Positions 1 to 11,394 of a stretch of 64,000 nucleotides of DNA are shown here, in pieces. Under the pieces are notes generated by a model that searched no databases, was not told the DNA's origin, and saw only the letters and a program-made list of their open reading frames with translations. Within the stretch, counting starts at the first letter, position 1. Each line of letters opens with the position of its first letter. Source of the stretch: Anaeromyces robustus (taxonomy: Eukaryota > Neocallimastigomycota > Neocallimastigomycetes > Neocallimastigales > Neocallimastigaceae); contig MCFG01000034.1 of assembly GCA_002104895.1 (NCBI GenBank), forward strand, positions 114,501 to 178,500, read 5' to 3'. The translations under genes and the position numbers were made by a program.

Positions 1-1996
1 ATGACGTGATGAAATACATAAACCTCTGACGGCTGAAATATGACCTGTTAAAGATAATTTTAAAGTACCTGACGCTAAATCCCAAATCTAATTAAAATAT
101 ATTTTTAAATTTTATTTTTTAATTATTGTATGATATGAAAATAAAATAAATATTATTAGTTTATGATTTTTTTTTTTTAAAAAAAAAGATTGGATTATAA
201 TTTTAGTTAAATAGATTATTGTTATAAATTTATAATTCTAAATGTATAATATTGAATTTTGAATTGTAAATTTAAAAATTATGAATTTTAAAATTTGAAA
301 TACATTTTTTAATGAAATAAATCATTTTATAATTAAATAATATTGTTATCTATATTAATATGATACTAATTTATTGTAAAATTTTATAATTAAATAATAT
401 TGTTATATATATTAATATGATACTAATTTATTGTAAAATTTTATAATTAAATAATATTGTTATATATATTAATGATACTAATTTATTGTAAAATTTTATA
501 ATTAAATAATATTGTTATATATATTAATATGATACTAATTTATTGTAAAATTTTATAATTAAATAATATTGTTATATATATTAATATGATACTAATTTAT
601 TGTAAAATTTTATAATTAAATAATATTGTTATATATATATTAATATAATACTAATTTATTGTAAAATTTTATAAATTTTATAATCATATATAATATGAAG
701 ATTAATTATTAATATATATATATAAAAATCAATTGATTTGACGTTCCTTTACTTTTTTTGAAATAATTTTATTTTCTTATTTTAATTTAAATTTGAAATT
801 TATTTGTATAAATATAAAATTTTATTTGATTCCAAGGATTAATTATAATAATAATTATAATAAATAAATAATATAATATAAATTAAAAACATTTTTATTA
901 TATTATTCTAACCTTAATAATTCTATCACCAGCACCAGTTGCAAACCATTCATTACTTGGATCAACTGCAATAGAACGTACCCAACCCAAATGACCACTA
1001 ATAACACGCATAAGTTTCCATGGTGCATGCCATTCAGGTTTGGGTGCTTTTTTAGCTTTTTTAATACGAATTAATGATGAAGCTGTCTTATAGACAGGCG
1101 TTGTTTCTTGATGGAATATTGTTAAAGCATTATTATTTTGTTGAATTGTATCACTGAATAAAAAAATTGTATATATTTATAAAAAATAAAAATATAAAAA
1201 CATATATATATATTAAATAAATTTATATTAATAATTGTATTGTAATATTGAAATGTATAAAGAAGGAAATCCATTCATTAAATTTTTTTTTTTTTATGAG
1301 TTTTATTTGAAAAAAAAATACCTTTCATTAACATTTGGTATAGTTTCAATTGTTTTTTGAATAGATGAATCAGAAATATTAATTTTAACAGCGTTACTAT
1401 CATCTAAAGTAATACCAGGTGCATTTGGATATGGATGTGGTCCTTTAATAGTAGTTTTTTCTTTTATAATAGTTGTTTTACCATTACTTACAATAACCTT
1501 TTGTTTTTTAGCTTTTTGTTGTTGTTGTTGTTGTTGTTGTTGTTGGATAACACATTTTGGTAATTCATAGAAATCTTTATATTCATCTCTAATTTTTGAA
1601 GCCAAACATACTCTTTGACTGAAATTTATTAAATTATTACGATTGAATTTTTTATAAAATATATTATTAATATTAAAAAATGGATAATTATATTTTTATT
1701 AATTATTATTAAAATATAATTATACATATAATGTAATATTAATAATTTTATTGTATAATAATATAATAATGATTTTAATTTTAATTTATATTATTAACAT
1801 TTGAAATTTAAATAATTTTATTAAAAAAAATAAAAATCTATTTTTTAAAAAATAAAATTCATTTTAAAATGTATAACCTTTCTTCGTCTTCTAATTCTGG
1901 GTGTTCATGTTCATCTTTAAATAATGATCGTGTTCTTTTTATTGATGTTTTTATAAGATCTTCCAATTGTTTTTTATCACTTGACTTATTTACCAT
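1..1996 (-). CDS. PRP46: PRP46/PLRG1 spliceosomal WD40 protein, 5' part
   Basis: Four exons join in frame on the minus strand: 1996-1878, 1618-1322, 1153-913 and 87 to the window edge. Introns are GT-AG (1877-1619, 1321-1154, 912-88). The product begins [16 protein letters not shown], has a poly-Gln run in exon 2, then [21 protein letters not shown] in exon 3 and [18 protein letters not shown] in exon 4. These are the signature stretch and first WD40 repeat of pleiotropic regulator 1 (Prp46/PLRG1), a core component of the Prp19-associated complex (NTC) acting in pre-mRNA splicing in the nucleus. The phases 2, 2 and 0 agree at every junction, which supports the model. The remaining WD40 repeats lie beyond position 1. 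Identification is from remembered family sequence and is strong; the exon borders are predictions. Confidence 0.9.
324..672. repeat. 57-bp tandem repeat in PRP46 intron 3
   Basis: About six head-to-tail copies of a 57-bp unit starting ttttataattaaataatat. Copies differ by a few substitutions and small indels. The array lies wholly inside the 825-nt third intron of PRP46 and makes it far longer than the other introns of the gene. Confidence 0.9.
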
Positions 1997-2569
1997 CTTT
2001 AATTATATATAATTTATTTCTTCAATTTTTTTAATATTTTTTATATATTTTTTAGGTATATATATAAACAATTAATGAAAAAATATATATATAATATAAA
2101 AAAAAAAAGAAAATTTTTTTAAAAAAAAAAATTAAAAATAAAAAGAAAAAAACTTTTGATTTATTAAAATTTTATTATATAACCTTGAAATAGAAATTTT
2201 TAATTAAAAAATTATTGGAAAAAAAGAAATTTTAATATAAATGAAATAATCATTATTTATTAAAACAATTATTATAATTATTATAATTTATTTATTACCT
2301 ATCAATTAAGAAAAAAATTCATCCTAACATTTTAATATAAAAACAAAGAGAAAGAATTTTACTTGAATTTATAATAGTATAATAATAATTTATAATATTT
2401 ATATTCAAGGTTATGAGTATGTAATAAAAAATTATATTTATTTATTTTAATTAATATCAATGATATTATTATTTTTTTAATCATTTAAAAAAAAAAAAGA
2501 CAATTAAATGTAGATATAAAAAAAAATATTATTTATTTATTTTAAAAAGTAATACATAAAAATCAATGG
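1997..2569. other. AT-rich intergenic stretch upstream of PRP46
   Basis: Homopolymer A and T runs only. I see no reading frame or RNA gene. The PRP46 promoter must lie here, but no motif stands out. Confidence 0.6.
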
Positions 2570-2945
2570 ATGGAAAAATTAAAAAATACATTAAAATTAA
2601 TTTTAACATTGTTAATAACAACTACAATATAATTTATCTTAATTACAACTAATGGTGTTCGTTAATTATATAAATATATTGATCAAAGTTTTACTGAAAA
2701 AATGACTATATTATTCAAATAATATTAGATATTATAATAATGTTCTTGGTTGAACTGATAATGGAAAAATAGGTAATTATATATTTATTGATTAATATTC
2801 TCATTAAGGGAAAATGTTTAAAAAATTGTGATTTTAAATTGTTTCATTAATTAAATCCATTTAACCCTTAGTATTAATAGAGAAATTGGCTTTTATTCTT
2901 TTAACTGATAAATGTGGTATTGATAATACAGTTTTTGGTAAATAT
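2570..2945 (+). pseudogene. Decayed secreted-protein gene, truncated by LTR-like repeat
   Basis: The frame from the ATG at 2570 begins with a signal-peptide-like MEKLKNTLKLILTLLITTT and is broken by several stops, some of which would be CAA with a single C-to-T change. A GT..AG intron-like gap (about 2771-2868) is followed by a stretch reading CGIDNTVFGKYCKVRMICNG, typical of a small cysteine-containing extracellular module. The coding look ends where the LTR-like repeat begins. I do not recognise the family. It could be a chance frame, but the signal peptide plus Cys-rich tail argues for a dead secreted protein. Confidence 0.35.
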
Positions 2946-3406
2946 TGTAAAGTTCGGATGATTTGTAATGGACAAGTCAAGATGTTTAATTAATAACTAA
3001 ATATCTAATTAAACAAATATAATTTATAAGTAATTTTATTACACAAGAATTAAGTAAATAAACACTCTTTTATAAAATTTAAGTTTTATTAAAAATATTT
3101 TTTATTAATAATTAATTAAGAAATATTAATATAAGAAATTAGATTATTAAGTCATTAATTTATTAGTTAGTTAATAATCTTACAAAGTTATAAGAATTTA
3201 TAATTTTAATTCCTATTTATACTTTTTTTTAAACTATTAATTACTAATACATTTAATTATTACGATTTAATGTTAATATATTTATAAAATAATATTGATT
3301 AAAATCTAATAGTAAAAACTAATATAAAATTATTAATAATTAAATTATAAAGTATTGTAATCTAAATTTTAGATTTCTAACTATATAAATATTTAGTATT
3401 CTATTT
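2946..3406. mobile_element. LTR-like direct repeat, left copy
   Basis: Starts TGTAAAGTTCGGATGATTT and aligns along its length, with many small indels, to 4528-5020. The two copies flank the gag-like fragment in the arrangement expected of a short, internally deleted LTR retrotransposon read on the minus strand. The left edge begins with TG; I could not find a clear matching CA at the right edge. Confidence 0.55.
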
Positions 3407-3935
3407 AATTAATTATCTATATAATAATTATTTTTATATTTTGAATTTTATATTATTTACTGTATAATTAAATATAGATAAAATGCTATCTTAAAAGTAA
3501 ATTTACATTTTTAAATATCTATTATTTTATATCTTTAGAATACTAAAAATTTCTAAAGATTTATAATTGAATAATATATTTTGAATATATTGCAATATAT
3601 GGGAAAATGATATTGAATTGAAAAATTTTCAAAAAAAAAACTTTTTTGAAAATAACATAATTGATATCAATAAAAGATTTTTTTCAATAAAATTGAATTA
3701 TTTTAATAATTAATTGTCTATATTTATAATAAAATTGATTATAATTGAATGTGTATATAGTTCATTTGAATTTTTAATATAAAATTATAATTTTTGTAAT
3801 AAAGATTTAAAATGATTGAATGTTAAAAAATGAAAAAATTTGTTTTCAAGCAATAAATAAGTAGGAATTTTATCTGTTATTAAGAAAAATTTTCTTTAAA
3901 AGTAATTAAATAAATTAATTTATTAATTGATATTT
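3407..3935. other. AT-rich DNA between gag fragment and left repeat
   Basis: No pol, integrase or protease motif is recognisable on either strand, so the rest of the retroelement is deleted rather than mutated in place. Confidence 0.5.
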
Positions 3936-4493
3936 TTACTTGGTTAAATACCAGTTTCTTTCAGAATCTCTTAAACGAGATTTAACAAAATTAATTTTTG
4001 TTTCTTCTGGAAAGTATTTATTTGGTGTAGTTCTAAAAGTATCTTCACTAAGTTGGCATAATAATTCAGTTTCAGAAGTTTTTCCTAAGAAAAATCCTGG
4101 TTCAGGAACTTGATTTAAAGGAGCAGAAATTTTACTTTTCATAATTACATCTCTATCTAAATCAAAATCAGAATCAGTGTTGGTAGAACTATCTCCTGAA
4201 TCTTGATTACCAAGTAGCGGTCTAGGAGTTTCAAATCTTTCATAAACTTGTGGCGCAGCATTTTCAGTATTTAATCTTTGATTAATATTTTCAATGGCGG
4301 TGTAAAAATTATTTAATCTAAATTTCTAATAGTTCATAATATTGAGAAAATCATTATTTGAAACAAAGTTCGCTTACACGCCATCAATAATTTCAGCAGC
4401 AGTTTTGGTAGGATCTTGTCTTAGTTGTTCTACTTCTTCAGCCATAGGAACTTCAGTAGCAGGAGTGGTACCTTTAAAAGAATTTCCAAACAT
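3936..4493 (-). CDS. Gag-like fragment of an LTR retrotransposon, spliced
   Basis: Exon 1 runs 4493-4378 and exon 2 runs 4317-3936. A 60-nt GTAAGC..TAG intron (4377-4318) keeps the frame and removes a stop, giving 165 residues. The C-terminal part, with F.EE.KINFVKSRLRDSERNWYLTK, matches the start of the retrotransposon gag domain of Ty3/gypsy-type elements, where this helix-rich region builds the particle. The protein stops just after the NWYLTK motif, so most of the capsid domain, zinc knuckle and all of pol are missing. Upstream is an acidic, Ser/Thr-rich segment. It sits between two LTR-like repeats. Most likely an inactive remnant; an expressed gag-derived host gene is possible because of the clean intron. 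Confidence 0.6.
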
Positions 4494-4527
4494 CTTAAGA
4501 TAACCAGAAAACAGCAGATAAGATTAT

Positions 4528-5020
4528 TGTTAAGTTCTGGTGATTTAGTTTAGTAAAAGTCAGGCCAAAACGTTTAATTAATAACTAATATCTAATTAAA
4601 TAATATAATTTATAGTAATTTGTATTATACAAGAATTATATAAATAATTAAATACGCTTTTAAAAGAATTACGTTTTATTAAAATATTTTTATTAATAAT
4701 TAATTTAGAAAATTTAGAATAAGAAATTATATTATTAAGTCATTAATTTGCTTAGTTTAATAATCTTACAAAGATTATACGGATTTGTAATTTTTACTCC
4801 TATATACTTTTTTCTAAACTATTAATTACTAATACATTAATTATTACAATTTAATGTTAATATATTTATACATATAAAATTAAATAAAATATATGAATAA
4901 AATAATATTGATAAAAATCTAATAATAAAAACTAATATAAAATTATTAATAATTTAAATATAAAAAATTATAATCTAAGATTTTAGATTTCTAACTATAT
5001 AACTATTTAGTATATTATTT
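4528..5020. mobile_element. LTR-like direct repeat, right copy
   Basis: Starts TGTTAAGTTCTGGTGATTT and shares tttaattaataactaa and many later blocks with 2946-3406. It lies 35 nt upstream of the gag-like start codon, the position expected for the 5' LTR of a minus-strand element. Confidence 0.55.
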
Positions 5021-5575
5021 ATATATATATTTTATATATTTAAAGAATTTAAATTGGAATATCTCGCGAAGTAATGGTCCAAATGAGCTGAAATTCAGAT
5101 ATGTTATAGCTCTTGAGCAAAGCTTCCCAATGAGCATAAAATCAGCAGAAATCTCAATTATTGGGCGAGTTATTGTTTTTTTTCTTCAGATTATTTTTCT
5201 AATTTATTAAGGGTTAAATTAAGTTGAATTATATTTATTGGGGGGTTTCCCATTTCACCAAGTCACGTTTTTTTTTTGGCGTATTTTTTAAAAAGTGTAA
5301 ATTTTTGTATATTAAGTTGGTGAAATGGGTCACATCCATATTTATTTAATTTGTCCAAACCCTATACTTTCATAATTTATATACTTTCTAATATATTTAT
5401 TTATTTTATTGAAAATCGAATTTTAAGTGATTTAGTCAATAACGAAATTTAATTTTAATTGATCTATTAGTGAATTTCAATTTTAAGTCCACTAATATTG
5501 GCGACAAATATACAAAAATTGATAAATCCATATTTGATAAATACTCAGTGTAACAAAACTCAAAATCAATAAAAT
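5021..5575. other. Gene-free stretch with a small inverted repeat
   Basis: Mixed-composition sequence, less AT-rich than its surroundings, without a usable frame. It contains a 13-bp inverted pair, cccatttcaccaa near 5249 and ttggtgaaatggg near 5318, separated by about 56 nt. This may be the end of a small foldback element. Confidence 0.4.
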
Positions 5576-5643
5576 AGTAACCATAAACTAATGGTTAGAC
5601 ATTATTATGATCATCGAGATGGACTCTCTGGGTTTGATTCACA
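5576..5643 (+). repeat. tRNA-like dispersed repeat, copy 1
   Basis: Carries a degraded A-box (ataaactaatggttag) and a B-box-like ctctgggtttgattc, and matches the tRNA-like stretches at 9320-9381 (minus) and 12097-12158 (plus), including 5' flank agtaacca. No acceptor stem can be drawn, so it is not a working tRNA gene. Confidence 0.5.
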
Positions 5644-6103
5644 TCGCTTTCCAATTTTTGAAATTTATATTTGTCATAATTAATTATTATGATTCACACA
5701 AATTGTGAAATTTTACTTCTAAAATGATGATTTCTTGAAATTAATTTTTAGTCTTTTTTTATTTAACATCATTAATTTACATGATTTACATACATAAATT
5801 GGAATAAAAATAATACATGAAATAAAATGTAAAAAAAAAAAAAAAAAAATTAAAAATTAATTTTATTAAAGATATTAATTATAAAAAAAATGAAAAAATA
5901 AAAAAGTAATGAAGTATTTAAATTTCTGACTTCACTCATTCATTTACTAGTGAAACATCATTTATTGATACTTGAATAAAGTATCCTGTATTCTGTATTG
6001 GAATAAATCACTGCCTTATCATTGTAATTTTTATTAAATATTTTTTTTAATAAATGATTATTAAAATAAATAAATGAATTAATAAATGAAAAAATAAAAA
6101 AAA

Positions 6104-6138
<35 letters not shown>

Positions 6139-6306
6139 ATAGTTGTTTTATTTTTTATTTTTTATTTTTTTGATTTGATTTTAATAAAAATTGTTATATA
6201 TATAAATTATAATCTAAATCTATTTTTATATAATTTTAGGACAATAATAAATTAATATATTAACACAAAAAGAAAAAAAAATATGAAATAAGAAAAAATG
6301 ATATAT

Positions 6307-6558
6307 TTAAACTTTTGATTTCTCAATTACAGACGTTGACATAATATCGAAATAAATTTCCAATCCATATTTTAATAAATTATATTCATATCTTGATTTT
6401 AAATCATGAATAAGAATTAAACAATAATAAAAAAAAATACTAATAATAATGAATAATGAATAATGAATAATGAATAATGAATAATGAATAATGAATAATG
6501 AATAATAATAAAATACAAAAATCTTAAAAAAATTATTTTTTAAATTAAAATTTTTCAT
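6307..6558 (-). CDS. Small ORF of unknown function, left-arm copy
   Basis: An 83-residue frame starting MKNFNLKNNF, with a hydrophobic middle created by the 7-bp minisatellite (repeating HYSLFII) and a plausible tail DLKSRYEYNLLKYGLEIYF. It lies 240 nt downstream of the peptide gene on the same strand. In the right arm the repeat is longer and the frame stops inside it, so the tail is lost there. Not recognised; it may be non-coding. Confidence 0.25.
   Translation of the reverse strand: MKNFNLKNNFFKIFVFYYYSLFIIHYSLFIIHYSLFIIISIFFYYCLILIHDLKSRYEYNLLKYGLEIYFDIMSTSVIEKSKV
6446..6507. repeat. 7-bp minisatellite, left arm
   Basis: About eight to nine copies of aatgaat (tattcat on the other strand). 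The matching place in the right arm holds about 20 copies. Confidence 0.9.
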
Positions 6559-6796
6559 TTTTGTTAAACTTTTAGATATTTTATTTATTTATGTTGCACT
6601 TGCATACATTTTAAAAATATTCTATTTTGGTGAATTTGTATATATATATTTTATATTCATTTTAAAAATTTTATATTTTGTTAAACTTGTATACATTTTA
6701 CATTTATTTTGTTTATTTTATTAACATATTTGTTATAAATTGTTTGTATATTTATTTATACATATATTTAGTTATCTATCCAACAGCTCTATAGAA

Positions 6797-7033
6797 TTAC
6801 TTTCTTCCAACAGCTCTAGGATCATCTACACTCATACAACAATATCCATCATCACAACTTTTTCCGCTACTTCCATAAAGTCTAACGTAACCTGGATTAC
6901 AACCACCTCTATAGTTTTGACATGTACCATAATCATTATAGCCGCAGTGATAGCCATTTGGTACAGCTTCAGAAGTTCCGAAAAGAAGTACAGTAGCTAA
7001 TAAAGATAAAAGTAATTCAGTGTTGAAACGCAT
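6797..7033 (-). CDS. Secreted six-cysteine defensin-like peptide, left copy
   Basis: A 78-residue single-exon product starts MRFNTELLLSLLATVLLFG, a clear signal peptide with likely cleavage after GTSEA. The mature part of about 55 residues has six cysteines with spacing C-x7-C-x6-C-x14-C-x4-C-C. The end, C-x14-C-x4-CC, resembles the spacing of beta/big-defensin peptides, but no homologue is claimed. A C-x4-CC step also occurs in the chitin-binding modules at 37-45 kb, so a hevein-related peptide is an alternative. The gene seems identical in nucleotides to the right-arm copy. Likely extracellular; whether it is antimicrobial or binds a wall polymer cannot be decided here. Confidence 0.75.
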   Translation of the reverse strand: MRFNTELLLSLLATVLLFGTSEAVPNGYHCGYNDYGTCQNYRGGCNPGYVRLYGSSGKSCDDGYCCMSVDDPRAVGRK

Positions 7034-8261
7034 TTTTCAATTTAATTTTTTTAAATTTATTTTTCTTTTTTTAATTTATTTATTTTTTATTCTTAATGAA
7101 GAACAAATATTTTTGTTTTTTAAATTTTTTTCGATTAAATTTCCTTCCTTTTATACTTTTTTTTCATAGATATAGAAAATAGTTTTCTTATTTCTAATTT
7201 TTTTTATAATATTAAGAATAGTAAGGGATTTCCAAAATAGAATAAAATAAAAAATGTTTTTAAATGAACATTTTTCTATATACATTAAAATATAAAATAA
7301 TATATGAAAACTATATTGAAATTTATAGAATTTTTAATTATTTATATCATTCAATAATAAATAAAATATAATAAAAATATAATATTATTTATTTATAATT
7401 AATCCTAGAACAAAAAATATTAATATTAATACTTACCAAAAAATTATTTAAAATAAAAAATTATTTAAATTTTTAAAAATTAATTAAAATTTTTATTATT
7501 ATTATTATTATTATTAAAAAATACAAAATATAACAATAACATTTTAATTAATTATAAACTTTATTTAATAATAAAAATGATTTTTAATTAAGAAAAATTA
7601 CTGATGTTTACAAAAAACTAAAACGACTTTATATTTCCATTAATTGTGGCTTGATAATAATAAAGAATAATTAATATGATGAAATTTAAAATACATTATT
7701 AATAAAAGTAAAATATATTCTTTTTTATATATTTTAAATATGATCTTGAATGAGACTGGGTCAGATCTTGATTAAAATAAATTTTTATTTTGATGTATTT
7801 TTAATTTTGAGTTTAATTGTCCATTTTTAATTGTTGTTTTGGTATACATTTATATAAGTTTATAATAAATGAATAGTCTTTTGCAAAATTCCATCCATAA
7901 ATATTTTTGTATATTTTATTATAATATCTATATACTTTATTGTTAAAATAAAAATAAATGTTAATTTGTTTTTTTTTTCGAGTATTAGCGTAAAATTGGC
8001 TGCAATTAAGATGATATATCTTGAAGTTGACTTCCTGTAATTTAAATCATCACTTAAATTAAAATTTTTTAAAATAACAAATTCCTGTGTATGTAATTTT
8101 ATAATTTTTAGTAGAGTTACTTAAAAAGGATTAATTAACTTATATTAGTAAGAAATCTTAGAACTTTCATCATTTCTAGATGATTTGTCCAGAGTAAATG
8201 AAATGTAAAGATGATAGATATAATATTTACAATTTTTCTTATATAATTTGATTCCAATCCA
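7034..8261. other. Left-arm intergenic DNA
   Basis: AT-rich sequence upstream of the left peptide gene, conserved with 13122-14294. The first ~150 nt contain TATA-like and T-rich stretches shared by both copies, presumably the promoter. No further gene is seen. Confidence 0.5.
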
Positions 8262-8620
8262 CAATTTGACATTTAAATTTTATTTAAAAAGTAATTTTAT
8301 GATTTTTGTTAATTTCTTGAATCTTACCTGTGATAATCATATCATCAATGTAAATACCAAAAATTTAATTTGTAATTTCATTATGAAGATTTTTAAATAT
8401 ACAATTCTTAAATTAATTGTTGAAAATCATTATTTTTAAGAAATTGTTTTCTCCTTGGATAGTTTTAATTAATACAAGGCTTAAATTAATTTCCAAAAGT
8501 ATTTACTTTAATCTTTGTCTACTGGGTGGAGTGATTACATAAATATCTTTAGTGGATATAAAAGCTGAAAATAAATAAGTAGTTTTCACATCCACTTGAA
8601 ATATTACTATTCTAGTTTTG
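8262..8620 (-). pseudogene. Copia reverse-transcriptase fragment, left arm
   Basis: Mirror copy of 12780-13121. On the minus strand it contains the FGIYIDDMIITG motif of Ty1/copia reverse transcriptase (the Y-x-D-D catalytic box) and, upstream, QVDVKTTYLFSAF, equivalent to the family's Q-x-D-V-K-T-A-F-L-x-G. Frameshifts and stops separate these parts, so it is dead. Confidence 0.6.
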
Positions 8621-9319
8621 AATTTGGTGACATTTTTTATTATTTTAATGTTTTATAATATTTTTTTTTAGTTTATTTTAAATAGTATTTAATCATTTAT
8701 CTTATCTTATGAGATGTGACTCAATCCTAGTTAGGATAGTAAGATCAAGATCGGATATAGATTTTTATGCAAATCTAATGAAAAATTAAACCTTTTGAGA
8801 CTATGAAGGATTATTCAAGGATTGTGTAATTGTGTATAAAAAAATAAAATCTCAATTCTAAAGATATCATGTTACCGAAAGAGAAATCGTTTTATAAATT
8901 CTGACACAATAAGTCCGTAAACACAATAAGTAATTTAAAATTTGTTTTATTAGAATATGTTTTATTAATTTTATTCAATTATAAAAATATTAATTATTTA
9001 ACAGTTATTGTAATATTTCAAATTACTTATTAATTAATTAATTATTTATTTAATAAAAATGCAAATAAAAAAATTTATTTCCAAAATTTACACCTATTTA
9101 TATTTTTTAAGGAAAAATAGTTTTCTTAATAAAAAAATTATAAAAAGTTCTTGAAACTTATATTTTTTTGATGTAAAATAAATCTCATAGAATAGAAAAA
9201 AGATATGAAATAATAAATAAAACTAGGAAGTTTAAGATTTAATCGATTAGGTTTTTATCGATTAAATTCCAGTAATTTCTTTATTAAGAAATATCTAGAA
9301 AAATTTAATAAATTTTTTT

Positions 9320-9381
9320 TGAATCGAACCCAAAGAGTCCAGCTTGATGGTCATAGTATCTAACCACTAGACCATGGTTAC
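9320..9381 (-). repeat. tRNA-like repeat, left-arm copy
   Basis: On the minus strand it shows an A-box TGGTCTAGTGG and an intact B-box GGGTTCGATTC, the internal RNA polymerase III promoter elements. The acceptor and T stems do not pair, so it is tRNA-derived (SINE-like or a tRNA pseudogene). Confidence 0.55.
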
Positions 9382-9441
9382 TATTTTACTAATTGTGAGT
9401 TCCGTTACATTACCACAGATTCAAAATGCTCTTTTTCAAAA

Positions 9442-9961
9442 GTTTATTCTACCTAGCAGGCTATACTTTTGATTGATCTAAACTTATGTTTATTATTTCA
9501 TTAATATAGTAAGACGTTGGTCATTTTTTTTATTCTGATATTATAAGTGCTTTTAAAATATCTATAAATATATTCTTAATAGTGTAATTGGAGTTTTGAA
9601 TCAATTAAATGATTCTTTTAATTATTATTATTAAAGATTAATACATATTAATTTTTTGATTTGATATTAATATATTAATATATTGTGATTCATTGTTTGA
9701 ATATTTTAATATAAGTTAGAAAGTTAATCTTCATCAATATCTTTTTCTGATTTTGAAAGTTTTTCAGTGTAAGCAAGACTTTTTTAATATTATTATTATT
9801 TTTGGAATTTTCTAAATTTTTAAATTTTTTTTTGGCTTCCATTTAAACTTCTTTCCTAATATAATATTTATTTTAATCAAATATCATTATTCTCTTCTCT
9901 TCTGCAATGGAAATTAGAAGGAATATCAATCTTCAAAATTAGATTTGCTAAGGGGTTTATT
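9442..9961. mobile_element. Insertion present only in the left palindrome arm
   Basis: The right arm is continuous here (caaaagtttatttc on its complement), while the left arm is interrupted by 506 bp (9449-9954) flanked by gtttatt on both sides (9442-9448 and 9955-9961), a target-site duplication. The ends ctacctagca and tgctaagggg are imperfect inverted repeats. No coding frame is present. It looks like a non-autonomous, MITE-sized DNA transposon. Confidence 0.6.
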
Positions 9962-10560
9962 TCATAATAATGTAATTAAGTAGTCATTTATTGTAACAGA
10001 GAATATAAATTGGTAGTTTTATATTTTTAATAATAAATTTTATAATAATAAAGAATTTTTTCTTTTTATTTTAATAATTATGAAATTACAAAAAAAAGAA
10101 AATTACATCAGTGTTTATTCTTGTTATGGCTTGATAATAATGTAAAGAAAAATTAAAATACAATTGAGTATAAAAAATATATTATCATTAAATTTTATAT
10201 AAAAACAATCCAAATTGAACAATAAAAAATTTAATTAAACATTATTTAAATATTATTTTCAGGATTTTTTTCTGTATTCTGACATCATCAATTCAGATTT
10301 CAAAAAAAGTATTATAATACATACAAAAAAGTTAACCTATTTACAACGATAACAATTTCAACAATAGTAAAAAAAAAAGTTATATAATGAGTAATTAATT
10401 ATTAAATAAAATTTTTTAAATTAATTCTCCAGATTAGGAAAATTTGTTAAAATTTAATAAATAATAAATGAAAAAATAAAATATATAGTATATATGGAAT
10501 AATTGTATTAATAATAGAAAATCACCGTAATAAAATGAATATAAAAATAAATAAATAAAT

Positions 10561-11394
10561 GATAAAAAAATAAACAAAAATTAAAAATAAATAACAAATT
10601 GAACAACAAAAATGAAATATTAAATAATAATAACGAATTAATAGGCAAAAAGATAGTAAAGAAAAAAAGGAAAAAATTTTATGAATTAGTTATTCATATT
10701 AAAATATTTTTATTACTTTAAATATAAATATTTATGATTTATATTTACATTTATGATTGTTAATAATAATTATTTTTTCACCAAAGAATTAACTTTCTCA
10801 CTTTAATCAAAAAATATGACCTATTTTAAATATTTCAATTAAATTCTTATAAATAAAATGCACATGGAATACACCAGTTGTGAAAGCCAGGATGGTGACT
10901 CACCTGATTCATTTGGCCAAGACCATTATGGAAAGAAAAAAAAAGTTTATATTTTAATTTGAAAGTTTATAAGATTTAATTTAAGGTAACCAATAGAAAA
11001 AAGAATTCTTTTAAAAAAAAATATTAATAAATAATTTTTTTATTTTATTTATTTATATATTATATTTTTATTTATTTAATTATTTATACAATTATGCGCC
11101 CCATTGCGAAATGCAACTCTCCCATTATTTTTATATATAAAAATATATACTTATAGAACAATGGAATATTCTAAATATTTATGAAATGTAATGGTAGACA
11201 GGATCAACATGTGAGATAAAGCGTAGCGACTTGTAGCATGGAGAACTAGTCGTTATTGAAAATTTAATAATATTGAACTTTTGAATATTTTTTATTGAAT
11301 ACTTTAATAATATTTAATATTTTTTTTGTTAATAATTTAATGATATTGAACTATTATTAAATAAAAAAATAAAATTTTATTTGTGTTAACATTT
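10561..11394. other. Central spacer of the palindrome
   Basis: Not shared between arms. Two islands are less AT-rich: about 10861-10920 (gtgaaagccaggatggtgac) and 11095-11255 (gcgccccattgcgaaatgca). The second includes, on the minus strand, gggagagttgcatttc, similar to gggagtgttgcatttc at 20068, which resembles a polypurine tract joined to a copia-type LTR start. No gene is seen. Confidence 0.45.

Larger units (their letters stand above)
5896..10560. repeat. Left arm of giant imperfect palindrome
   Basis: The reverse complement of this arm matches 11395-15482 along its length, from cattacttttttatt at the outer edge to the tttatttattt run near the centre. The arm includes the peptide gene, a copia RT fragment, a tRNA-like element and the 7-bp minisatellite. 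It is longer than the right arm chiefly because of an insertion at 9449-9954. The peptide gene appears identical in both arms while non-coding parts differ by substitutions and indels. Confidence 0.9.

Noticed and set aside
331-672. CRISPR-like array
   Set aside because: The 57-bp units adjoin without unique spacers and lie in a eukaryotic intron.
6307-6558. AgrB-like membrane protein
   Set aside because: LLKYGLEIYF recalls the start of AgrB proteins, but the rest is minisatellite translation and the right-arm copy is frame-broken.
9320-9381. Functional tRNA gene
   Set aside because: A and B boxes are present, but the acceptor and T stems do not pair and the anticodon stem is irregular.
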